Assembly (NCBI GenBank): GCA_963766505.1 | Contig: CAVYAL010000009.1 | Location: 115,128-179,127 of the forward strand | Direction of reading: 5' to 3' | Source of the DNA: DATIRA01 sp963766505 | Lineage (GTDB): Bacteria; Pseudomonadota; Gammaproteobacteria; Steroidobacterales; Steroidobacteraceae | DNA length: 64,000 bases | Shown here: positions 10,630-21,394 of the stretch, one piece after another | Position numbering within the stretch: the stretch's first letter is position 1 | Layout of the letters: each line of letters begins with the position of its first letter | Program-made: the position numbers and the translations under genes | Notes under the pieces: model-generated | Told to the model about the DNA's origin: nothing | The model's input: only the letters and a program-made list of their open reading frames with translations | Databases searched by the model: none

Positions 10630-10633
<4 letters not shown>
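10226..10633 (+). CDS. gspG: Type II secretion major pseudopilin GspG
   Basis: Major subunit of the T2SS pseudopilus, assembled in the inner membrane and periplasm. 135 residues. Class III leader MKRRINLNSG followed by the mature N terminus FTLIELLIVIVILGLLL with Glu5, then the GspG C-terminal region with DPWGNPYQY and an acidic tail (GGEDEDEDIVFQ), typical of its calcium-binding end. First gene of the T2SS operon; it overlaps gspE by ATGA. About 150 bases upstream have no gene, and I see no convincing promoter hexamers there. No prepilin peptidase gene is in the window. Confidence 0.95.
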
Positions 10634-12284
<1,651 letters not shown>

Positions 12285-12285
<1 letters not shown>

Positions 12286-13496
12286 TGGGTCGCTTCCGCT
12301 TCGAGGGATTCGACGGATCCGGCGCCCGGGTGTCGGGCTTCGTCGAGTCCGACGCGCTCGATCTCGCCCGGGAGGACCTGCGCACGCGCGGCGTGCTGGT
12401 CAGCGAGCTCGAGCGGGAGGGCACCGGCAAGGACTGGCGTGAGTCGCTGGGACTGCGATCCGAGCGCGTGCGGCTCGAGGACCTCGAGTTCCTCACCTCG
12501 GAACTGAGCATGCTGCTCGACAGCGGCGTGCGCATAGACCGCGCCATCGGGATCCTGCAGCGCTCCGCGAAAGGCGGCGCCGTCGGCAAGCTGCTCGGGG
12601 CGCTGTCCGGCCAGTTGAAGCAGGGCCGGCAGCTCTCTGAGGCCGTGGCGGACCAGCAGGGCGTCTTCGACCCGCTGTTCGTGAACCTGGTGGCGGTGGG
12701 CGAGGAAAGCGGGCGCCTGCCGGACGTATTCCGCCGGCTGTCCGAGGACCTGCGTTTCCGCCGGGACGTGCGCCAGAAGGTGCTGCAGGCCGCCTCCTAC
12801 CCGATGGTCGTGCTCGGGGTGTGCGTGGTGGCGCTGCTCTTCATCTTCAACTTCGTCGTGCCGAACCTGACGACGCTGTTCACCGATGCGAAGGAACTGC
12901 CCTGGTACACGACTGCACTGCTGGGCGCGAGCGAGTTCATGCAGAAGTACCAGTGGCTGCTCGGCGCGGGGCTGGTCGCACTGGTCGTGGCGCTCTGGCA
13001 GCTGCGCAGCCGTCCCGGCGCGGTCGAGGCACGCGAGCGGCTCGCGCTCGGAGCGCCGATCGTCCGCGATGCGGCGCTCACCGTCGAGCGCATCCGCTTC
13101 GCGAGCGGGCTCGGCATGATGCTCGAGTCCGGCGTGCCGGTGGACCGCGCGCTGCAGCTCGCCACCGGCAGCATCCGTCACGGGCAGCTGCGGCGCGAGA
13201 CCTCGATCGCGGTGGAGAAAGTGCGCCGTGGCGAGCAGCTCTCCGCGACGCTGCGGCAGACGCGGCTGTTCCCGGATTTCTACGCGTCGCTGCTCGAGGT
13301 GGGCGAGGAGAGCGGCGAGCTCGGCAAGGTGTTCACCGAGATCGCCCGGCGCAGCCGCGATGATTTCTCCGCCTGGACGCAGCGGCTGACGACGCTGCTC
13401 GAGCCGCTGCTGATCCTGCTGATGGGCCTGATCGTCGGCGGCGTGGTCGTGGTCATGATGCTCAGCATCACCTCGGTCGCGGACATCGGGCTGTAG
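12285..13496 (+). CDS. gspF: Type II secretion inner-membrane platform protein GspF
   Basis: Polytopic platform protein that connects GspE to the pseudopilus. 403 residues beginning MGRFRFEGFDGSG at the ATG overlapping the gspE stop. Two T2SSF domains are visible, each with the DLEFLTSELSMLLDSGV / IRFASGLGMMLESGVP type start and the VGEESGRLP / VGEESGELG motif. Three membrane segments: about residues 172-192, 215-240 and the C-terminal LLILLMGLIVGGVVVVMML. Typical length and domain order. Confidence 0.95.
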
Positions 13497-13498
13497 CG

Positions 13499-13894
13499 AT
13501 GGCGCGCGCACGCGGCTTCACGCTGGTCGAACTGCTCGTGGTGCTCGCGATATTCGGGCTGCTGCTCGGGCTCGTCGGCCCGCTGGCCGTGGACCGCCTC
13601 GAAAAGGCGCGTGCGCAGGAAGAATGGCTGGTGCTCGAGCGCACGGTCACCGGGCTCGCGTTCCGCGCCTTCGCCGAGGGCAAGCCGGTGAACCTGCACG
13701 GCGAGGGCGGCGAGCTGCGCTGGAGCATCGGCGACGAGCAGCGCGTGCTGCCCTTCGAGCAGCTGTTCTTCGATCCCGCGCAGCAGCTGCACATCAACCG
13801 CAACGGCATCGCGAGCCCCGCGAGCCTCGCGCTGCGCCAGGCCGGCCGGGAGCGCCGTCTCGAGTTGAACGGCTGGCTGGAGGAGAACTCGTGA
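13499..13894 (+). CDS. gspH: Type II secretion minor pseudopilin GspH-like
   Basis: Minor pseudopilin of 131 residues. The prepilin cleavage site is ARG/FTLVELLVVLAIFGLLL with Glu5. The position between gspF and gspI matches gspH in the usual gene order; the C-terminal domain is short and poorly conserved, so the assignment rests on the N terminus and synteny. It starts 2 bases after the gspF stop and overlaps gspI by GTGA. Confidence 0.85.
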   Translation: MARARGFTLVELLVVLAIFGLLLGLVGPLAVDRLEKARAQEEWLVLERTVTGLAFRAFAEGKPVNLHGEGGELRWSIGDEQRVLPFEQLFFDPAQQLHINRNGIASPASLALRQAGRERRLELNGWLEENS

Positions 13895-14316
13895 GGCGCG
13901 AGGCCGGCTTCACGCTGATCGAGGTGCTGATCGCCGCGACGATCCTGTTCACGGTGCTGGCGGTCGCGAGCGAGACCTACCGCAACGCGCTGCTCGCCTC
14001 GGCCAAGGCCGAGACCGTCGTCGAGATGCTGACGCCGCTGCCGCTGATCACCTCGTCGATCCGCAACCAGCTGCGCACGAACCCGGTGGAGCGGCTGCAG
14101 GGCGCGGCGGAGCTGCTGGGCGTCGAGTACAGCTGGCAGGCTGAGACCGCGCGCTACGGCTCGCCGGCGCCGCGCTTCGATCCGGACCAGATCGAGTTCA
14201 CCGAGTATTCACCGCGCTACCGACTGTATGACGTGGAGCTGCAGCTGCAGCTGCGCGGGGAGCAGCGTACCTTCCTCTACCAGGAGCTCGCATGGGGCCC
14301 ATGGCGACCGATGTGA
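13891..14316 (+). CDS. gspI: Type II secretion minor pseudopilin GspI-like
   Basis: Minor pseudopilin of 141 residues with cleavage site EAG/FTLIEVLIAATILFTVLA and Glu5. It starts at GTG 13891, overlapping the gspH stop by four bases, and its end overlaps the gspJ start by 25 bases. GspI normally forms the pilus tip with GspJ and GspK. Assignment is by synteny plus the N-terminal prepilin motif. Confidence 0.85.
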   Translation: MRREAGFTLIEVLIAATILFTVLAVASETYRNALLASAKAETVVEMLTPLPLITSSIRNQLRTNPVERLQGAAELLGVEYSWQAETARYGSPAPRFDPDQIEFTEYSPRYRLYDVELQLQLRGEQRTFLYQELAWGPWRPM

Positions 14317-14985
14317 AGGCCAGGGGCTTCACGCTGGTCGAGCTGCTGATCGCGCTCGCGATCTTCGGCATGGTCGTGGGCATTGCGAGCTATGGGTACT
14401 CGCTGTTCACGCGCCACTGGGAGGGACGGCTGGGCCGCTTCGACCGCGCGCAGTCGCAGTACCAGCGGCTCGACCTCGTCGTCGCGGCACTCGAGGACAC
14501 GCTGCCGTACGTGGTGCGGAACGAGCGCGGTGCGCCCGGCTTTTATTTTCTCGGGCGCGAGGAGGGCCTCACGCTGGTGACCAAGAGCCCGGTCTTCAAC
14601 CCGGGCGAGCTGGCCGTGATCCGGGTCTTCCGGGAGCCGGCGGACGACGGGACCTGGAACCTGCTCTACGAAGAGGCGCCGCTCACCGGCGTGCAGCTGC
14701 GTGAGTCCTCGCAGGTGTTGCCGTTCGAGCACCGCGTGCTGGTGCTGTCGAACATCGCGGACCTGCGTTTCGGCTACTACGGCTGGGAGTCGCTGCAGGC
14801 GCGCTTCGATGCCTCGGAGTCGCCGGAGGCCGGTATCACGCCGCGGTGGTTCGACGAGTATGACGGGCTGGTCCTGCGGCAGCATCCCGAGCGGATCGCG
14901 ATGCGCCTCGGCGGCACCGAGGCCGTCGTGTTCGTGCCGGAACGTGCTGATGTGAGCTTCCGGCGCTACGTCGGGGGCGGAATGA
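14292..14985 (+). CDS. gspJ: Type II secretion minor pseudopilin GspJ-like, frameshift near the 3' end
   Basis: Minor pseudopilin, about 230 residues, with cleavage site ARG/FTLVELLIALAIFGMVVG. It forms the tip complex with GspI and GspK. As written the frame runs straight into gspK (...RRYVGGGMNRQRG). Removing one base near 14969 makes the +1 frame read to a TGA at 14983-14985 that overlaps the gspK ATG at 14982, the same ATGA coupling used elsewhere in this operon. I therefore treat the apparent GspJ-GspK fusion as a one-base insertion, not a real fusion. Confidence 0.8.
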
Positions 14986-15878
14986 ATCGACAACGCGGCA
15001 TCGCACTGATACAGGTGCTGCTGATCGCCGGCATCATCGGCCTGCTGATGATGCAGCTCGGGCTGACCGCGCGCGAGCAGGTGGCTCGAGCGAAGCGGCT
15101 CGATGATCGCGCGACGCTCGAGCTGGCCGCGCTGTCGCGCGAGTCGGCGCTCGATCTACTCGCTGCTGACCGAGCCCTGGGTCGGCAATCCCGACAGCGC
15201 GAATCCCTACGCCGCCGCCTGGAATTTCAGCGGCCAGCCGTTCACTGTGGACGACATCACCTTCACGATGCAGGATGAGTCCGGGCGGCTGCGTGTGCCG
15301 CTGTACGGTTCGACAGAGTTCGTATCCAGTCCTGGGCGAGCCTCGGCGTGGATCCCGGGACGCGCGAGCCGGATCGGCGCGCGAGCTGATGGATCTGCAG
15401 GGCGTTTCACCACGGCTCGAGGGACTGGGCGAGGGGCCGGGCGGCCGACGTCGCCCGGAATCGCCCATGGCTACCCGCTGCAGGATCTCGCGGAATTGAA
15501 GCTGCTGTCCGCCATGGACGAGGAGCTTTTCCGACGGCTGCGAGCCTTTGCTGACCCTGTACCCCACGCCAGGGTTCAACCCGATGACGGCGCCAGCCTG
15601 ATCTGCTGCGCGCATGGCTGAGCGACAGCCAGCTGCAGGGCCTTGAAGAAGTTCGCGGCAGGGGGCCGATCGACATGCTGAAGCTGATGAAGATCACGGG
15701 GATCCAGCCGGATGAGAGGACCGTGTTCGCGCCGGGCCCTGCGGTCGAGGTGAGCTTCCGGGTGGAAAACGGCCAGAGCCGCCTGGAGCGACGCAGCACG
15801 GTCATCGTGCGGCCCTACCAGAGCGAGCCGGTCGCCGTCTGGCAACGTTCGGGCCGCGAGGACGCAGGCAGCACATGA
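14982..15878 (+). CDS. gspK: Type II secretion minor pseudopilin GspK-like, several frameshifts
   Basis: Tip pseudopilin, about 298 residues if repaired. The N terminus QRG/IALIQVLLIAGIIGLL lacks Glu5, as is usual for GspK. Recognisable pieces lie in different frames: SLLTEPWVGNPDSANPY (from about 15157), ARELMDLQGVSPRLEGLG (about 15380), LQDLAELKLLSAMDEELF (about 15480) and MLKLMKITGIQPDERTVF to the stop at 15878. The first break is repaired by dropping one base at about 15157; the others lie near 15305-15410, 15470 and 15545-15600. It overlaps gspL by four bases, so the operon structure is intact. Confidence 0.75.
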
Positions 15879-16996
15879 CAGATTCTCGCGCTAATGATCA
15901 GACGGGGGCCGGGGTGGCCGGGAAGGCCCTGCCGGGCGGGCGACTGACCCGTGCGCTCTTTCGTCGCATCCTCTGGATCACCGATCTTCGCCGCGACCTG
16001 CTGGGCGATCCCAGCGAGGCCCCCGGGCTGGTGGCCGTGCTCGGCCGCGAGCATTACATCGAGCGCCGCCGCAGGTACCCGATCCACTCGCGGCGCGACC
16101 TCGAGGCCGTGCTCAGCCAGGAACTCGCCGAGGCGCCCCCGACACTGACGCTGATCGGCGAGCTGGACCAGGATAAGCGTGAAGTGGCCTTCTTCGAGTT
16201 GCGCCCGGGCGTGCTCGAAAAGGTCGGCCGTGCGCTCTGGCTGGTGCCGGAGAGCGCAGTACTCGCGCGCACGCTGCCCCGGGGTCGCGTGGCCTGCATA
16301 GAGCGCGACGGCTACCGCTACTTCCTCTCGGCCGGCGGCACGAGTCAGCCGGCCGGCGGCACGGTTGCGACCGCCGAGCTCTTTGCACTCGCCGCGGGCC
16401 TCGACTCGGGGGAGGCTGCGCTCTCGCTGGGACGCGGCGACCTCGTCGCGCGCCTGTCGCAGGGCCTGCGCAGCCTCCCGGCGGACGCATGGCTGAGATT
16501 CCGGCTGCCCTCGGCCGGACGCCGCGCACCGTTCGAGTGGCGCCGCGTTGCGTCAGTGGCCGGCCTGGCCCTCGCGTCGTACCTCGCGCTCGCTTCGGGC
16601 TACCTGATGCTGACCCGGGAGTCGCGCGAGGCGCGGCTCGAGGAACTCGGGCCAGAAGTGGATTCGCTGCTCACCGCGCAGCGCGAGGTCGACCTGCTCG
16701 CCGCACGGCGTGCCGGCCTCGGCGAGGTGCTGGCGAGCCGGGCCGATACTTACGGTCTGTGGCGGATCGTGGGCCTGGCCTGGGCGAACGGTGCGCGCTT
16801 GAGCGCGATTGAACTCGAGGATTTCGAGCTGACGCTGCGCGGCAGTGCGCCTGCCGCCACGGACGTGCTCGCGGCGCTGGACCAGAGCCCCGGCGTCGAG
16901 GGTGCTCGCTTCTCGGCGCCGGTGCGCGGCGGCAAGGGCGGTCTCGAGGAGTTCGCGATCACGCTCACGCTCGCGCGGGAGGCGGACAGTGGCTGA
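15875..16996 (+). CDS. gspL: Type II secretion assembly protein GspL-like
   Basis: Bitopic inner-membrane protein that recruits GspE. 373 residues: a divergent cytoplasmic actin-like region (about 1-215), one transmembrane segment (VAGLALASYLALASGYLML, about 226-246), a coiled stretch, and a periplasmic ferredoxin-like domain. Sequence is poorly conserved, and assignment relies on topology and the position between gspK and gspM. Starts at the ATG overlapping the gspK stop; overlaps gspM by eight bases. Confidence 0.8.
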   Translation: MTDSRANDQTGAGVAGKALPGGRLTRALFRRILWITDLRRDLLGDPSEAPGLVAVLGREHYIERRRRYPIHSRRDLEAVLSQELAEAPPTLTLIGELDQDKREVAFFELRPGVLEKVGRALWLVPESAVLARTLPRGRVACIERDGYRYFLSAGGTSQPAGGTVATAELFALAAGLDSGEAALSLGRGDLVARLSQGLRSLPADAWLRFRLPSAGRRAPFEWRRVASVAGLALASYLALASGYLMLTRESREARLEELGPEVDSLLTAQREVDLLAARRAGLGEVLASRADTYGLWRIVGLAWANGARLSAIELEDFELTLRGSAPAATDVLAALDQSPGVEGARFSAPVRGGKGGLEEFAITLTLAREADSG

Positions 16997-17573
16997 CGCG
17001 CGGGTACAGTGGCTGATTGGCGTGGCCGGCGCGCTCGCGGTCGTACGTTTTGCGGTCGTCCCGTGGTTGCAGGTCCAGAACGAGCAGCGCCAGCAGCTCG
17101 AGATGCTGACGAAGCGGCTCGACCGCTCCGAGGGCGTGATCCAGAACCGGGAGGCGATCGTCGCTGCGAGGGATGCGCTCGAGCAGGAGTCCGAGGCCAG
17201 CTTTGCAGCGTTTCCCGTGGCCATCGGGGACGATGACTCCCGGCTTGCAGCCCAGCAGCGAATCACCGCGATGGCCGGGCAGGCGGGCCTGAAAGTGACC
17301 TTGTTCGACTGGCTGCTCGACGGCGAGGCCGCGGAGGCCGGGCTTGCCTACAGTCGCGCCAGCATCAAGATGGACGGCCCGCTGGACAGGCTGATCCTGA
17401 TACATGGAGAGATGGAGAGCTCGCTGCCATTCGCCGCGGTCAGGGAGTTTCAGCTGAAGCTCAAGTCGCCCGCGAGCGGACCCACGGCAGACCCGGCCTC
17501 GGCCGTGATCGTGCTGGATCTGTTCTATCGGCCGAAGCCTCCGTCGGGACTGAATGCGGGAGGGCGGTCATGA
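16989..17573 (+). CDS. gspM: Type II secretion protein GspM-like
   Basis: Small bitopic protein (194 residues) partnering GspL. One N-terminal membrane segment (LIGVAGALAVVRFAVVPWL), a coiled coil (about 35-70) and a periplasmic ferredoxin-like domain. The GTG at 16989 (VADARVQWLIG) is chosen because it gives a short cytoplasmic tail before the helix and an eight-base overlap with gspL. Named from position and topology; sequence similarity to GspM is low by eye. Confidence 0.75.
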   Translation: MADARVQWLIGVAGALAVVRFAVVPWLQVQNEQRQQLEMLTKRLDRSEGVIQNREAIVAARDALEQESEASFAAFPVAIGDDDSRLAAQQRITAMAGQAGLKVTLFDWLLDGEAAEAGLAYSRASIKMDGPLDRLILIHGEMESSLPFAAVREFQLKLKSPASGPTADPASAVIVLDLFYRPKPPSGLNAGGRS

Positions 17574-18370
17574 GCCCGCGCCGGCAGGTAGCTCTCGCGG
17601 CCGGGGTCCTGTTGCTGCTCGCGGCCTGGGATTTCTTCGGGCGCGTATACGTGGGCCGCGACGAGTCGCTGCGCAGCTTCGAGCAGCCGCAGCTCACAAC
17701 GTTACCTGTCCGGCCCGATGCGGCAACGGTGCGTAGTGAACTCGTCTCGTGGATGCCGGCGCTCGCGGGCTCGGCGGGCGTCGTTGCGGTGCCCACCGAT
17801 CCTTCCGGATGGGAGCTGACACTGGTCGGGGTTTTTCGCAAGGACGATGGCAAGTTCGCGGTCCTGCACGCTCGACCCCGGTCGGGTGGTGGCGAGCCGC
17901 AGTTCCACTGGGTTACCGAAGGCGACGAGCTGCACGGGTCCACCGTGGCGCAGATCGGGCCGAGGAACCTTCGCTTGGCCCGCGGCGAGGAATCGCAGGA
18001 ACTGCTGCTCTTCGAGCAGGGCAGGACACCGCTGCTCGCTTCAGGTTCCAGCGGCTCGACCGCCGCGCCTGCCCCGCGCAGGGGCGGCGTGAGTCCTCTT
18101 GCGCGCGGATCCGGCGGGCTGGAGGCGGCGCGTGCGCGGATCAAGGCGAACCAGGCGAGGTCCTCGGCGCCACAGCCGGCGCCGGTCGCCCGGAAGCCCG
18201 CGCCGGCGCCCAAGGCCGCTGCCGCTGAGGAACCGCAGCCCTCGTCGGCGCCTGCCGATGAGCGCTCGGTCTCAAAACCGCAGGAACTCGCGCCGGGCGA
18301 GGAGGTCAAGCTTCCCTGGGACCTGCCCGTCGTCGAGGACACCGGATCCCAGCCCGAGAAGAGGCCGTAG
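17570..18370 (+). CDS. GspC/PilP-like T2SS clamp protein (tentative)
   Basis: 266 residues: N-terminal membrane anchor (VALAAGVLLLLAAWDFFG), a periplasmic domain with the beta-rich ELTLVGVFRKDDGKFAVLHA ... VTEGDELHGSTV pattern that resembles the GspC homology region, and a long low-complexity Ala/Pro/Arg tail. A GspC-type protein would bridge the inner-membrane platform and the secretin. No PDZ domain or coiled coil is visible. Its place directly before the secretin gene, and the lack of any other gspC in the operon, support this role; it could equally be called a T2SS-associated hypothetical. Confidence 0.65.
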   Translation: MSPRRQVALAAGVLLLLAAWDFFGRVYVGRDESLRSFEQPQLTTLPVRPDAATVRSELVSWMPALAGSAGVVAVPTDPSGWELTLVGVFRKDDGKFAVLHARPRSGGGEPQFHWVTEGDELHGSTVAQIGPRNLRLARGEESQELLLFEQGRTPLLASGSSGSTAAPAPRRGGVSPLARGSGGLEAARARIKANQARSSAPQPAPVARKPAPAPKAAAAEEPQPSSAPADERSVSKPQELAPGEEVKLPWDLPVVEDTGSQPEKRP

Positions 18371-18397
18371 CGCCTGCGGCCCACAGAAGAAGGCATC

Positions 18398-21094
18398 ATG
18401 AAACGTCTCATCTTCCTGCTCATTTCCGCTGCGCTCGTCGGCGCCTGTGCACAGACTCCGGACCGGTTCGACGTGCCGCCGCCACGCGTGGCCGTGCCAC
18501 CGCCGCCGGGTCAGCCGGGATCGGCTGCGCAGCGTGCCGAGGATGAGGCCGATGGGGCCGACGCCGCGGCCGGGCAGGGTACCGGTGGCGAGCTCCAGCG
18601 CCTGAGCGCGCCGCCACGTACGCCGACGTCGATGCAGAAACTCGACTGGTCCGGGCGGTTTCCCGCCAACGACTCGGTCGTCGTGTCGGTCGAGTCGATT
18701 TCATTGCGCGACTTCATCAACTACTCGTTCAACGAGGTGCTGAAGGCGAGCTACGTGATCGCCGAGGGGCTGCCCGGCCTCGACGACCCGGTGACGCTGA
18801 GTCTCGAGAAGCCGGTCAGCAGTCGCGCCTACTACAAGCTGATGTCGGAACTGCTCGACTCGCGGGGAATCGGCACGACCTACAAGGACAACGTCTTCTA
18901 TCTTCATCCGGCCGATGGCAAGGCGCGCGGCACGATCCCGATCGGCTTCGGCCGCCGGCACCAGGACGTGCCCGACGTCGCCGGCCCGGTCATGCAGATC
19001 ATCCCGCTGCGCTACGGCATGAACCTCAGCATCGAGCGAACGATCCTCGACCTGGTCAGCGTCGATGCGAAGGCCGATTCGGCCCAGAGCGCGCTGTTCG
19101 TGACCGGCGAGCGCGAGAACATCCTGCGCGTGATCGACATCGTCGGGCTGCTCGACCAGCCGGCGAACCGCGCGCGGGAAGTCGGGATCGCGTCGCTCGA
19201 TTTCGTCGGCAGCCGCGAGGCGGCCGAGCAGCTCGTCACGCTGCTCGAGAACGAGGGCATCTACGCCGGGGTCGGGCGGGCCGAGGGCAAGAACGTGGCG
19301 CTGGTCCCGCTCGACCAGCTCGCCGCGCTGGTCGTGTTCGCCAGCAGCCCCGAGCTGCTGCAGCGGGTCCAGTACTGGCTGCGGCAGCTCGACCGGCCCA
19401 GCCAGGGGCCGGAGGAGCGCTACTTCATCTATCACCCGCGCAATGCGCGGGCCTCTGATCTCGGTGAATCGCTGGCGCCGCTGCTCGGCGGCGTGATCGC
19501 GCCGGTCGGTGAATCCGAGGCTCGCGACACGCGTTCTGCGCTTGGCGGAGCGACCACGACGGCCCAGCGCCGCGACCGGATGCGCAGCCCGACCAATCCA
19601 GAGGAAGCGGTTGCCGATGCGCTCACGACGGGCCAGTACGTCACGCGTGACAACGTGCTGCGGCGCGATGCCCCGCTTTCTAGCGCCGCACCGCGTGCGA
19701 TGTCCGTGCAGGGCCAGGGCGTCACGCTCTCGGTGGACCCGCGCTCGAACACGCTGATCTTCTACACGACCGGCCAGCGCTACCAGTCGCTGTTGCCGAT
19801 GATCCGGCGGCTCGACGTGCCGCCGAAGCAGATCCTGCTCGAGGCCACCGTCGCGGAGGTCACGCTGACCGGCGAGTTCGCCTACGGCGTCGAGTTCGCG
19901 TTCCAGGACGGGCGGCTGGGCGGCGGCACCAGTGGCGGTCTGGGGCTTCCCGACGGCGGATTCTCGCTCAGCTACATCGACGGGATCGCGAACTTCGTGC
20001 GGCTGAAGCTCTCGGCGACCGACGGCCTCGTCAACGTGCTGTCGAACCCGACGCTGGTCGTGCGCGACGGCGTCGAGGCGGCGATTTCGGTCGGCAACGA
20101 CGTGCCGACCGTCGGCGCGACGGCGTCGGATCCGATCATTTCCGATACGCAGATCACGCAGGTTCTTTACCGCAAGACGGGCCTGGAGCTGCGCATCCGG
20201 CCGACGATCAACGCCCAGGGCCTCGTCGTGATGGAGATCGAGCAGCGGATCTCGAACACGCAGCAGGGCGCCTCGAACGTAGAGGGTGCGCCGATCTTCT
20301 TCGAGCGCAGCGTGACGACGGAGGTCGTGGCGCGGTCCGGGCAGAGCATCCTGCTCGCGGGCCTGATCTCGGAGACCGGTAACAACAACACTGCCAAGGT
20401 GCCGGGCCTCGGCGACATCCCGGGCCTCGGCTGGGCGTTCCGCTCCGAGAGCCGGCAGAACGAAAAGACAGAGCTGATCGTGCTGATCACACCGCGGGTG
20501 ATCGACGACCCGAGCGAGTGGGCCCAGATCCGCGTAGGCATGCAGCAGGCATTCGAGCATCTGCGCCTGCCGGAGCCCTCCGCGGTGCCGGTCGCGGTAT
20601 ACGGGGAGACCGCTGCGGGCCGCGGAATTTGCGCAGATCAGGACGCGGACGGCGTCTGCGACGCGGTCGACCGCTGTCCCCGCAGCTTCTCCGGCGCCGC
20701 GGTGGATGTGAGCGGCTGCGAGGTTGGCGAGGTGATCCTGCGCGGCGTGACGTTCGGCGTGGCTGACGCGGTGCTGACGCCGGGCGACAAGTTGCTGCTC
20801 GACAGCGTGGCGCAAGTTCTGGCCGAGCGACCGGGCGAACTCGTCGAGATACGCGGCCACACCGACGACACCGGTGATGCGGGGTTCAACCTCCGGCTCT
20901 CGCAGCAGCGCGCGGAATCCGTACGCAGCTATCTGATCTCAAAAGGAATTGACGCGGATCGCCTCAGCGCTCGCGGGCTAGGCGAGACCGCTCCGATCGC
21001 CTCGAACGCCACCGAGGAGGGTCGGGCTCAGAATCGGCGGGTCACGCTGGAGATGCGCCCGGCGGCGGCGCCTGGGGCCGTTGAGGCCCCCTAG
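18398..21094 (+). CDS. gspD: Secretin GspD with C-terminal TSP3-like linker and OmpA domain
   Basis: Outer-membrane secretin of the T2SS, 898 residues, uninterrupted. A lipoprotein signal ends at lipobox LVGAC (Cys17), so it may insert without a separate pilotin. Then come a Pro/Ala-rich stretch, an N0/N1-type region (about 85-340), and the secretin core with ILLEATVAEVTL, VLSNPTLVVRDG, the gate region and GLGDIPGLGWAF ending near 720. After that there is an unusual extension: a Cys/Asp-rich segment (ICADQDADGVCDAVDRCP, about 748-765) resembling thrombospondin-3 repeats, and an OmpA-type peptidoglycan-binding domain (about 779-890) with IRGHTDDTGDAGFNLRLSQQ and NRRVTLEM. Ordinary GspD proteins end soon after the secretin core. 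It is the last gene of the operon. Confidence 0.92.
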   Translation: MKRLIFLLISAALVGACAQTPDRFDVPPPRVAVPPPPGQPGSAAQRAEDEADGADAAAGQGTGGELQRLSAPPRTPTSMQKLDWSGRFPANDSVVVSVESISLRDFINYSFNEVLKASYVIAEGLPGLDDPVTLSLEKPVSSRAYYKLMSELLDSRGIGTTYKDNVFYLHPADGKARGTIPIGFGRRHQDVPDVAGPVMQIIPLRYGMNLSIERTILDLVSVDAKADSAQSALFVTGERENILRVIDIVGLLDQPANRAREVGIASLDFVGSREAAEQLVTLLENEGIYAGVGRAEGKNVALVPLDQLAALVVFASSPELLQRVQYWLRQLDRPSQGPEERYFIYHPRNARASDLGESLAPLLGGVIAPVGESEARDTRSALGGATTTAQRRDRMRSPTNPEEAVADALTTGQYVTRDNVLRRDAPLSSAAPRAMSVQGQGVTLSVDPRSNTLIFYTTGQRYQSLLPMIRRLDVPPKQILLEATVAEVTLTGEFAYGVEFAFQDGRLGGGTSGGLGLPDGGFSLSYIDGIANFVRLKLSATDGLVNVLSNPTLVVRDGVEAAISVGNDVPTVGATASDPIISDTQITQVLYRKTGLELRIRPTINAQGLVVMEIEQRISNTQQGASNVEGAPIFFERSVTTEVVARSGQSILLAGLISETGNNNTAKVPGLGDIPGLGWAFRSESRQNEKTELIVLITPRVIDDPSEWAQIRVGMQQAFEHLRLPEPSAVPVAVYGETAAGRGICADQDADGVCDAVDRCPRSFSGAAVDVSGCEVGEVILRGVTFGVADAVLTPGDKLLLDSVAQVLAERPGELVEIRGHTDDTGDAGFNLRLSQQRAESVRSYLISKGIDADRLSARGLGETAPIASNATEEGRAQNRRVTLEMRPAAAPGAVEAP

Positions 21095-21230
21095 CCCGGC
21101 CCGGTGACCCCAATAGTTGCAACACGCTGGCCATGCGAGTGGGTTAAACTGCACAGTGGTGGGAGGCTGCGGCGGAAACGCAACAGAACCCCTCTGGCTC
21201 GAACCGCAGCACCGTTCACATAAACGGCTA

Positions 21231-21258
21231 TTGACAAGCCATTCTACTGACATAAACT
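21231..21258 (+). promoter_or_regulatory. Probable sigma-70 promoter of the secreted-protein gene
   Basis: A consensus -35 TTGACA (21231-21236) is followed after 16 bases by TAAACT (21253-21258, 4 of 6 matches to TATAAT). It lies 137 bases ahead of the ATG at 21395 in the 300-base gap that follows gspD. This is one of the few consensus -35 boxes in the high-GC window and suggests strong constitutive transcription of the next gene. Confidence 0.55.
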
Positions 21259-21289
21259 TTTGAGCCGAGCTGGCTGGAAGCGAGCCGGT

Positions 21290-21303
21290 TTACAACGTTG
21301 TAA
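21290..21303. promoter_or_regulatory. Perfect 14-base palindrome, candidate operator
   Basis: TTACAACGTTGTAA is a perfect dyad located 31 bases downstream of the proposed -10 element and about 90 bases before the start codon at 21395. AT-rich perfect dyads are unusual in this GC-rich DNA. The position, just after the likely transcription start, would suit a repressor site, but the cognate regulator is unknown. Confidence 0.4.
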
Positions 21304-21394
21304 GTAACCAACAGGAACCATGGTTGACTCTCTACTTGACGAGGCAGACCGGACGTTCCAGGCACACTCAACCCACCTAGGAGACTGAGGGTCT

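Noticed and set aside
14292..15278. Apparent GspJ-GspK fusion protein
   Set aside because: Deleting one base near 14969 gives a stop overlapping the gspK ATG, matching the ATGA coupling used through the operon. The same one-base defect recurs in neighbouring genes.
18701..20860. 719-residue open frame on the minus strand opposite gspD
   Set aside because: It is an antisense shadow produced by high third-position GC of gspD. The translation is low-complexity His/Arg/Asp/Ala with no domain, and the sense gene is clear.
21118..21134. Sigma-54-like match on the minus strand after gspD
   Set aside because: It would direct transcription leftward into the 3' end of gspD, and no gene is there on that strand.
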